Below, piece after piece: positions 34,357-40,960 of a DNA stretch of 49,232 nt. Where the stretch lies: positions 1 through 49,232 of IMG/VR virus record IMGVR_UViG_3300007609_000030; one strand, 5' to 3'. This DNA comes from a virus. The notes beneath the pieces are model-generated. The model had not been told where the DNA came from. It saw nothing but the letters and a program-made list of their open reading frames with translations, and did no database searches. Both the position numbers and the translations under genes were made by a program. How positions within the stretch are numbered: the first letter of the stretch is position 1; each line of letters begins with the position of its first letter.

Positions 34357-34521
34357 ATGAATACTATCTTAGTCAATTTTGATGACGAATCTAAAGGAGT
34401 TATCAAAGAATTAGAGAGAGAAGGTATAAATTTAGAGAAGCTTATTGAAAAGCTAGATGGAGCTAAACATAAACTCAAAAAAAGCAACACTCCTAAAGAT
34501 GAGCTTGAAGGTAAAATTTAA
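34357..34521 (+). CDS. Small acidic/basic helical protein (54 aa)
   Basis: ATG (34357) to TAA (34519-34521), 54 residues. A short strand and acidic turn (TILVNFDDES) are followed by helices rich in Lys and Glu (VIKELEREGINLEKLIEKLD). It sits 5 nt before the plus-strand membrane protein, so the two form a small operon against the direction of all nearby genes. The codon pattern is coding-like and the start-to-start arrangement is tidy. I do not recognise it. The spacer upstream contains TATATAAT but no good host-type or late promoter. Confidence 0.55.
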   Translation: MNTILVNFDDESKGVIKELEREGINLEKLIEKLDGAKHKLKKSNTPKDELEGKI

Positions 34522-34526
34522 AAACA

Positions 34527-34931
34527 ATGGCTGGTAACGATTACTCACTTATATTGAATCACTTAGAAAAGCTAGAAGGGAAAATTGATGGTCTCGCAAC
34601 TGAGTTGCAGCAAACAAACATTGAAATGACAAGAATAGCTGGGATGAAGCACGCTCTTAATGACATAAAAGCATGGAAAGAAAATATGGAAAGCATTGTT
34701 AATGCAGACGATCTCAGGGGAATGAAAACTACAATTCAAGACCTAAAAAGCGTAGTAGAGTCCGTTGATGACTTTGAAAAAGAAATTGAATCTCTAAAAA
34801 AAGAGAAGGAAGAAGATAGAAAGGAAATAGAAAAGCTCAAGCTTTTTAGAACTAAAACAGTTACTATAGGTGGTATACTATTCTTTGTATTTACAACCGC
34901 TATTACTGTTCTTGGCTGGTTCCTATCTTAG
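34527..34931 (+). CDS. Coiled-coil protein with C-terminal membrane anchor (XhlA-like)
   Basis: 134 residues. A long coiled coil (residues 5-105, with DFEKEIESLKKEKEEDRKEI near the end) is followed by one C-terminal membrane span (VTIGGILFFVFTTAITVLGW). This is the plan of XhlA-type holin-associated proteins and of other tail-anchored phage proteins. A role in lysis is plausible but unproven, and no endolysin is next to it. It is the second gene of a two-gene plus-strand unit, and its last 29 nt overlap the 3' end of the convergent RNase HI gene. No terminator is visible at that junction. Confidence 0.7.
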   Translation: MAGNDYSLILNHLEKLEGKIDGLATELQQTNIEMTRIAGMKHALNDIKAWKENMESIVNADDLRGMKTTIQDLKSVVESVDDFEKEIESLKKEKEEDRKEIEKLKLFRTKTVTIGGILFFVFTTAITVLGWFLS

Positions 34932-35412
34932 AAGCTGACTTAGCCATTCCATCTACTTTCTTAATAAATTTTGTTGAGTTTCTCTTCACATGATAAAACT
35001 CAACCTCATAACTTATAGCAAGCCTGTTCAGGGCTACTAACAACCTCTCCCAAGCATCACGATTCTCAACTGGTTTCTTTTTGCTATTTAACCACCCATT
35101 ATTAATCCACTTACTGTACCACTTATCTTTAAGACAGTTTATAACATACGCACTATCTGAATATAGTGTTATCTTTTCATCTTCCTCAATTATAATTTTA
35201 GAATTTTCTACTTCCTCAAAAGCACAAGCTACAGCTGTGATCTCCATTTCTTGGTTTGTAGAACCTTCCTTACTTCCACTACCAGATAAAACAACTTCCA
35301 TATCTTTTCCAGGTATTTGCTTTAGAGCAACATATGCCCATCCACCCTGACCTAAGGCAACTCCGTTTTCCCTAGAGTTTTCCTTGCATGCACCATCTGT
35401 AAATATATTCAT
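34903..35412 (-). CDS. rnhA: Ribonuclease HI
   Basis: A 169-residue RNase H type 1, which degrades the RNA strand of RNA-DNA hybrids (primer removal, R-loop clearance). Catalytic acids seen: Asp in FTDGACKEN (residue 6), Glu in NQEMEITAV, Asp in LYSDSAYVINCL, and the last Asp in KKVDGMAKSA. The handle region with KWINNGWLNSKKKPVEN is typical. It is the last gene of the family C polymerase operon and is coupled to the zinc-ribbon gene upstream by TAATG. Together with the FEN-type nuclease at 10558 the phage has two primer-removing activities. Confidence 0.93.
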   Translation of the reverse strand: MNIFTDGACKENSRENGVALGQGGWAYVALKQIPGKDMEVVLSGSGSKEGSTNQEMEITAVACAFEEVENSKIIIEEDEKITLYSDSAYVINCLKDKWYSKWINNGWLNSKKKPVENRDAWERLLVALNRLAISYEVEFYHVKRNSTKFIKKVDGMAKSASKIGTSQEQ

Positions 35413-35897
35413 TACGCAAACATACTTTCAAAATCCCAAACTACAACTTCTTTTTTTTGGCACTCATCAAGAGTGTACTCCTCTATACGACCTTCATAAA
35501 TTCCATAGTAGAAGTACTTGCCATCTGATTTCCTTTTAAACACGTATAGATACCATCTTCCACTGGCATCATCAGCCTTCTTGTCTAAAGTGTCTACGTA
35601 TTCATAGGGAAACTTATCGAAATAATCTTTATACTGATCGTCCATAGACCATTCTTCAAGACCACAAATAGTGTTAAAAGCAAAATCTTTAAACTCACTA
35701 TTCCTAACCTCATATTCCTCTTTCTCTATTTCTGCACCGTCTTCTGGGCAAAATTTTGTTTCTTCTGAGTATGTTCTTGAGCATTTTGGGCATTTGTATC
35801 TAAATTTATTCTCAGGTGTTAATGCGCCTGTCTCTACATTAAAAGCCTCTGTAAATTCCTTTAAAAAATCGTCTAACTTAATCGTTTCCCTTTTCAT
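35412..35897 (-). CDS. Zinc-ribbon protein of unknown function (161 aa)
   Basis: Residues about 33-57 form a zinc-ribbon-like element: KCPKCSRTYSEETKFCPEDG. The rest is an acidic mixed domain (GLEEWSMDDQYKDYFDKFPY, WYLYVFKRKSDGKYFYYGIY) with many aromatic residues. I recognise no family. The start overlaps the end of the HNH gene by 20 nt and the stop overlaps the start of rnhA, so it is locked into the polymerase operon. A replication or nucleic-acid accessory role is inferred from that only. Confidence 0.7.
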   Translation of the reverse strand: MKRETIKLDDFLKEFTEAFNVETGALTPENKFRYKCPKCSRTYSEETKFCPEDGAEIEKEEYEVRNSEFKDFAFNTICGLEEWSMDDQYKDYFDKFPYEYVDTLDKKADDASGRWYLYVFKRKSDGKYFYYGIYEGRIEEYTLDECQKKEVVVWDFESMFA

Positions 35898-36327
35898 CTT
35901 CCTTGTTTTCTAAAATTGATATATCTAATTTCCATTCTTTTTCACTTCTTTTTGACCACTCCTCAAAACAGTGTTCCACATATAGAGCTGCTTCTTCAAG
36001 AGTTATTTCATTAACTTTTGCTAAATGTTCTATAGCCTCGGCTTGTTTGCCCTTAATTCCAGCAAGACCTATATGCTTAACCTGATGACAGTCTGGGCAT
36101 AATGCAATCATACCTTCCAGTGTCTGAGTACAATTTTCATCATCATAATTCCATATCTCATGACATTCTACTGGATGCTTAGGACCCTTGCCTCCGCAAA
36201 TCTCACATTTATAACCAGCTTTCTTGTAGCAGGCTCTTCTGATCACATCCCACTCTGCCTGGGTCACATTCGACCTAACATTACTATACCATGCGGTACT
36301 GGGAACTAATTCAATCGTTAACTTCAT
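35878..36327 (-). CDS. HNH endonuclease-family protein
   Basis: 149 residues from ATG 36325-36327 (MKLTIELVPSTAWYSNVRSN). This start fits a conserved opening in this family and an ATGA overlap with the preceding 49-aa gene; a GTG at 36360 is the longer option. The HNH core has two Cys pairs and the His-Asn-His set: YKCEICGGKGP, ECHEIWNYDD, ALCPDCHQVKH. A helical C-terminus follows. It may be a homing-type or DNA-nicking enzyme, but its coupling within a replication operon suggests a conserved cargo gene rather than a passing intron remnant. Confidence 0.82.
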   Translation of the reverse strand: MKLTIELVPSTAWYSNVRSNVTQAEWDVIRRACYKKAGYKCEICGGKGPKHPVECHEIWNYDDENCTQTLEGMIALCPDCHQVKHIGLAGIKGKQAEAIEHLAKVNEITLEEAALYVEHCFEEWSKRSEKEWKLDISILENKEDEKGND

Positions 36328-36473
36328 TTGTTTATTCTTATTAAAACCTTTTGTGGACACTTCTTAGTTAACCTCTTGTAAAATGGCATCTGATAATATG
36401 CTATTATCTCTTTATAGTTTACAAGAGCATGCTTCTCATTATCTGAATATATTTCAATAACCTCAAGTCCCAT
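36324..36473 (-). CDS. Small coupled protein between dnaE and the HNH gene (49 aa)
   Basis: ATG at 36471-36473 overlaps the TAA of the polymerase gene (TAATG). Its TGA (36324-36326) overlaps the ATG of the HNH gene (ATGA). Both joins are used elsewhere in this genome. The 49-residue product begins MGLEVIEIYSDNEKHALVNY and ends with a basic stretch (RLTKKCPQKVLIRINK). I do not recognise it. The double overlap makes chance unlikely. Confidence 0.6.
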   Translation of the reverse strand: MGLEVIEIYSDNEKHALVNYKEIIAYYQMPFYKRLTKKCPQKVLIRINK

Positions 36474-39400
36474 TAAACCCTTGTATCTTGTTTTTTCTGA
36501 TCTATTCTTATAACCCTTGTACCATGCTTAAAGTTTATGTAGCCTTTTTGGTTCTTAGTGAACTCGGCAACAAAAACTCCGTCTTTTTCTAATTTTGGAA
36601 AAAGGTCATGACACATTGGTTCAAAAGCTCTTAGTGTAGTAGTGCTTATTCCATCTCCTACTCTCATAGTCAAATACTGCTTCCCAGTCCTTCCTGTAAG
36701 CATTTTATAAGAATCAACAACAAATATGTAGTAATCATCCTCATCGAAGTTTATAATCATCTCTACTGGCTTCTCACGCTTTGATTTAGCGTTGATCTCC
36801 GCCTTAAGCTCTGTAATCTGCTTAATCCTATCAAGATCGAAATTACACACCTCTATGAACTCTAGTCTTTTTCTAACAGGGCTTGTAGGTGGATATTTTG
36901 CTTCATCGTCAACAACTGGAATATTAAAAGCTTCATCGTTCATGTCAAACATTACCATCTGGTTTGGAGCCTTCTTCTTTTTCTTCTTTTGCTTTATAGC
37001 TAATAGCTGATCTCTAGAATTAGCCCAATCATCAAAAACACCAGCCTTAAGACAAGCTACAAACGCTGTCTTATTAAACTTACTAAATGGAAGTCTCATG
37101 AAAACACTCATATTAACAGTGTCAAGCGTTTTCTTAGGCTCCCCCTCTTTAACTTTAATTTCGTCAATAAGTCTAATCATTTCCTCATATGCAATTGGGC
37201 CTAGACCATTGATTCCAGAAAATCCCATAGAAATTTCTTTCTCACCTGTCATTGTCCATCTCCAACCAGATTTCCTTGACGGTGGTTTAATCTCAATTCC
37301 CTTAGACATTGCTGATGCAATTGCTGACGCAACCCATTGTTGAGTCTTCTCTTTACCTCCACTTTTCTTTGGGTGGTTAAGAAGTGCTGTATAAAACTCA
37401 GTAGGATAGTAGTGCTTTAAATAAAGCGTCTGCATCGCAAGGTATGAATAAGATAGAGAGTGAGACTTATTGAACGAATATCCAAGATATTGTATTACCC
37501 AATCCTTTATTTTATCTACCTCCTGCTTATCGTAGCCTTGAGCAGCAGCTCCTTCAAGGAACATGTTCCAGTACTGCTGAAACCCTTTCCAATTCTTGTT
37601 ATTCTTTTCACTTTCTGTAAGCTGTTCTCCAGCTGAGTGGCGAGCAATTATCTTACTAGCCTTATCCATATAACGTCTAAGCATATCTCCCTTACCAAGA
37701 CCCATTCCACCGATCTTATCAGCAATAAACATAAGTTGTTCCTGAAATACAAGTACTCCGTTTGTTTCTGCTAATATTGGCTCTAGCGCAGGATGAACAA
37801 GTTCTATCTTTTCTGGATTGAACTTGTTGCTTATAAATTCTTCGTGTGCACCAATACCCATTGGTCCTGGTCTATACAATGCATTACATGCAACGAGTTC
37901 TTCAAACTTTTCAACTCTTACGCCTCTTATAAGGTTGTTCATACCATGACTCTCAAACTGAAATATACCATGATTAAGTCCAAGTCTAAGTTCTGAAAAT
38001 AGATTAGGGTCTTCAAGATCAACATAATCTATTGTATGAGTTACGTCAACTCCCTTGTTCTTCTTAATTATTTCAATAGACTCTTTGATTACGTTTAAGG
38101 TTTCAATATTAAGTCTATCAAGCTTAAGAATACCAAGAGCACTCAAATCCTTCCCAGACTTATCTGCCTCTTGAAAGGCTGTTACAATATTCTCGTTAGT
38201 AGGTATGACATTAGTGGGAATATAATTCCAAGATACATCTGGAGTAATTACAACACCAGCCGCATGCTGACCAATACTTCTTATGTTTCCTTGAAGTGAT
38301 AGCGCAGTCTCTATGATCTCCTTGTTCTTAGGGTCTCTAATCCAATTTCTAACAACATCGCTACATTCTGGCTTATCTGGCCATGTTTCAAACCAGTGCC
38401 TAAGCGTGTCATTATATTTTAAGAAATCAGGCATCTCATCAGTAACCTTAAACACTGGAGAGTTAAATCCTGTATATTCCTTCCCTTTGTAAGCACGAAC
38501 AACGTCCTTAATAGAGTTCTTTTCAGAAAATGTACCAAATGTCCCAACAGACATTACACGCTCTTCTCCGTACTTCTCATATAAAAATCTATCTGTAACA
38601 TGATCAGTACCCTGCATAAAGTCAATATCAATATCAGGTGGCGAATCTCTTTCTGGATTAAGGAAACGCTCAAAGTATAGATTAAATCTTATAGGGTCAA
38701 TCTTGGTAATATCAAGACACCATGACAACAAAGAACCTGCAGCTGAACCACGAGCAGGACCAATATCATAGTTAGGTATTGTATCATCACCCTGCTTTCT
38801 GTAGAAGTTAATTATCTCCCAGTTAACCAGGAAGTAGTCAAGCATTTTCTTAGACTCAATTACACTGAGCTCATAGTTAAGACGATCAACATACTCTTTG
38901 ATCTTTTCATCATTAATCTCAACTAACCCAGTTTCCTTGTACTTATTTATTTTTTGCTTGAGCTTTGCAAACGCAAGCTTAACAATTATATCCTCAGTCT
39001 TATCTGACTTGAAATAATCTATTATATCTTGAGTCGGTTCATACTTAGGGTATTTCTCAACTCCAAGCTCTAATTCAAAATTACATCTATCTGCAATTGT
39101 CAGCGTATTGTTAAGACATAGATCAATAAAACTATCTGGGTAATTAAACCCATACTTAGTATTCATATTCCTAAAATCTTCGCTGTTAAAATAGTACATC
39201 TCCCTATTCTCCTTAAGACTGCACATATGCATTGGTCTATGCTGCTTAATAGATGTCACAACGTCCTGAATAACTGAATCCTTTTCTCTTGGATAATAAG
39301 TATTGTTACTTAATACTGGAATTAGATTATACTTCTTTACCATTTTAAGCAAGAAGTTATTGTACTGCTTTTGAATTGGGAATTTACTGAGCTGAATTTC

Positions 39401-40624
39401 TACAATTAAATCCTCTCCAAACTCGCTTCTTAGCATGTTAAGATAATTCTCAGCCTCTTTATCTTTACCTCTCAAAACAGTATGTGCAAGCTTACTGTCA
39501 AGGCCAGATGTAGAAACCATTAACCCTTCCTTATTCTCAAGAAGCCATTTAGTAGTAATTCTTGCTGACTTGTTAAAGTAGCCTTCATTATTTGACATGT
39601 AGACGAGCTTGTTAAGACTTCTATATCCTTGCTCATTCTTTATGAAAATCTTCATCTTGTAATTATCCCCCTCAAGCTTTCGATCTTCAAATTTTCCTAT
39701 ATTGTCATTAAGAATAATTTCTATCCCAAACACTGGCTTAATATCATTAGCCCTACATTTTTGAAAAAGTTCAAGCATACTAGATAGGGTTGAATTATCT
39801 GTGACAGCTATTGCGCTATGACCATATGCCTTCGCCATCTTAACGTAATCGTCAACAGAGCCAGCACCCTCAAGTATAGAGTGAAACGTATGAAGGCCTA
39901 ACGGAACCAGTGGAGTGGAATCTTTAGATTCCTGCACCTCTTCACCAACCTGAAAAGAAACTGGAGTTTGTGGAGTAGCCTCCTCATTTGCTTGCTTTGC
40001 AAATTCTGCAAGAGACTCCGAAGCCACTTCCTGATCTGCTTCTTTATATCCAAGCACTCCTAGCTCCTGAAGTTTAAAGAAACAATTAGCAAGAGCATCA
40101 ACATCGACCATCGCATCATGGGCATCTTCAAAACCTTTTCCGAAAAGCTTAGTGTGAAGCTCAGTAAGAGAAGGGTACTTAAACCCACCCCTTCTCTTGT
40201 TTGGTATAGCCACGAACTCTGTTGTGAGCTTCATGGTATCAACATGCATTATATCCTGCACATGGTTGTGCATACCCTCTCTAAGATACTCACAACCAAC
40301 TACATTCTCATCAAAGGGAATATTATGAGCAATAAGATACTTACTCCCTTTTATTGCTTGAGCAAACTCTTCAAGAGCCTGTTTTAAAGGAATGCCCTCC
40401 TCTTTTGCACGTTGTGTTGAAATTCTATGAATTTTAACCACCTCTTCTGGTATGATATACCCTTGTGGTTTAATGATATGATTCTTAGAATCAATTTCCA
40501 CCCCATTGTTATCAAACACTTTCCAAGCAATTTGGACCATTCTTGGCCAATTGTTAAAATCGTGTACGGGTGCGCTAAAACTCTTTGCTCTACCTGTTGT
40601 CTCGGTATCAAATACTATATACAT
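36473..40624 (-). CDS. dnaE: Family C DNA polymerase: DnaQ-PHP-DnaE fusion
   Basis: A 1383-residue polymerase III alpha with its own proofreading exonuclease. Residues 1-185: DEDDh exonuclease with all acids intact (FDTETTG; AHNIPFDENVV; DAHDAMVDVDAL). Residues about 245-480: a PHP domain with a partly degenerate metal set (LGLHTFHSILEGAG). Then the palm with PDIDIDF near 662 (two catalytic Asp) and LKLDRLNIETLNV (third Asp), fingers, and a C-terminal region with QMVMF near 1221. That motif matches the clamp-binding QxxMF of bacterial DnaE and follows a Lys run. An OB domain ends the protein. It should bind a beta-type sliding clamp, probably the host's, since none is in the window. It leads an operon with the 49-aa, HNH, zinc-ribbon and rnhA genes. 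Confidence 0.95.
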   Translation of the reverse strand: MYIVFDTETTGRAKSFSAPVHDFNNWPRMVQIAWKVFDNNGVEIDSKNHIIKPQGYIIPEEVVKIHRISTQRAKEEGIPLKQALEEFAQAIKGSKYLIAHNIPFDENVVGCEYLREGMHNHVQDIMHVDTMKLTTEFVAIPNKRRGGFKYPSLTELHTKLFGKGFEDAHDAMVDVDALANCFFKLQELGVLGYKEADQEVASESLAEFAKQANEEATPQTPVSFQVGEEVQESKDSTPLVPLGLHTFHSILEGAGSVDDYVKMAKAYGHSAIAVTDNSTLSSMLELFQKCRANDIKPVFGIEIILNDNIGKFEDRKLEGDNYKMKIFIKNEQGYRSLNKLVYMSNNEGYFNKSARITTKWLLENKEGLMVSTSGLDSKLAHTVLRGKDKEAENYLNMLRSEFGEDLIVEIQLSKFPIQKQYNNFLLKMVKKYNLIPVLSNNTYYPREKDSVIQDVVTSIKQHRPMHMCSLKENREMYYFNSEDFRNMNTKYGFNYPDSFIDLCLNNTLTIADRCNFELELGVEKYPKYEPTQDIIDYFKSDKTEDIIVKLAFAKLKQKINKYKETGLVEINDEKIKEYVDRLNYELSVIESKKMLDYFLVNWEIINFYRKQGDDTIPNYDIGPARGSAAGSLLSWCLDITKIDPIRFNLYFERFLNPERDSPPDIDIDFMQGTDHVTDRFLYEKYGEERVMSVGTFGTFSEKNSIKDVVRAYKGKEYTGFNSPVFKVTDEMPDFLKYNDTLRHWFETWPDKPECSDVVRNWIRDPKNKEIIETALSLQGNIRSIGQHAAGVVITPDVSWNYIPTNVIPTNENIVTAFQEADKSGKDLSALGILKLDRLNIETLNVIKESIEIIKKNKGVDVTHTIDYVDLEDPNLFSELRLGLNHGIFQFESHGMNNLIRGVRVEKFEELVACNALYRPGPMGIGAHEEFISNKFNPEKIELVHPALEPILAETNGVLVFQEQLMFIADKIGGMGLGKGDMLRRYMDKASKIIARHSAGEQLTESEKNNKNWKGFQQYWNMFLEGAAAQGYDKQEVDKIKDWVIQYLGYSFNKSHSLSYSYLAMQTLYLKHYYPTEFYTALLNHPKKSGGKEKTQQWVASAIASAMSKGIEIKPPSRKSGWRWTMTGEKEISMGFSGINGLGPIAYEEMIRLIDEIKVKEGEPKKTLDTVNMSVFMRLPFSKFNKTAFVACLKAGVFDDWANSRDQLLAIKQKKKKKKAPNQMVMFDMNDEAFNIPVVDDEAKYPPTSPVRKRLEFIEVCNFDLDRIKQITELKAEINAKSKREKPVEMIINFDEDDYYIFVVDSYKMLTGRTGKQYLTMRVGDGISTTTLRAFEPMCHDLFPKLEKDGVFVAEFTKNQKGYINFKHGTRVIRIDQKKQDTRV

Positions 40625-40642
40625 ACATTCTCTCCAGTTAAG

Positions 40643-40650
40643 TTGTCTCT
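40643..40650 (-). promoter_or_regulatory. Leader word AGAGACAA before dnaE
   Basis: The coding strand reads AGAGACAA followed by C, ending 18 nt before the start codon. It has the same distance and flank as in the 5' nuclease leader. Confidence 0.45.
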
Positions 40651-40666
40651 AAAAACTACTCAACTG

Positions 40667-40698
40667 CAAATATAACCCAAAACATCTCTGAAAGCAAA
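40667..40698 (-). promoter_or_regulatory. Host-type promoter for the dnaE operon
   Basis: TTTG (40695-40698), a 20-nt spacer, then TATATTTG (40667-40674) on the coding strand, an exact match to TTTG-N20-TAnnTTTG. The leader holds the AGAGACAA word (40643-40650) and GGAGAG just before the start codon. Confidence 0.8.
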
Positions 40699-40705
40699 TT
40701 AAAGA

Positions 40706-40960
40706 TTAATCATCTTCATAATTACTGTCGTAGTCCTGCTTTATAAGCTGTATCTTTTTCTTGATATTCTTGATGATAGATTCCATTTGTCTACAATGCC
40801 TCCTGGCGTCAACACCAGCTTCCTTAACCTTCTTTGGCCCAAGGAATTTTCTTAGCCTAGTGTCGAAACCTTCAAGCTCCTCCATAAGCAATAGAACTTC
40901 CTCCTTAAGCTCGTAGCGATCATTCTTGTTCCAGCCTTCGTAGTATTTTCTATCAAGCAT
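40706..40960 (-). CDS. Small helical basic protein downstream of the portal (84 aa)
   Basis: A mostly helical, charged protein: KKEEVLLLMEELEG-type helices (ELKEEVLLLMEELEGFDTRL), a basic middle (KKVKEAGVDARRHC), and a second helix (MESIIKNIKKKIQLIKQD), ending in acidic residues. It overlaps the portal gene's stop by 8 nt, so it is probably translated together with it and may act in head assembly. No named T4 homologue (gp67, gp68) can be claimed from sequence. The operon has only a weak late box (42994-43001). Confidence 0.62.
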   Translation of the reverse strand: MLDRKYYEGWNKNDRYELKEEVLLLMEELEGFDTRLRKFLGPKKVKEAGVDARRHCRQMESIIKNIKKKIQLIKQDYDSNYEDD

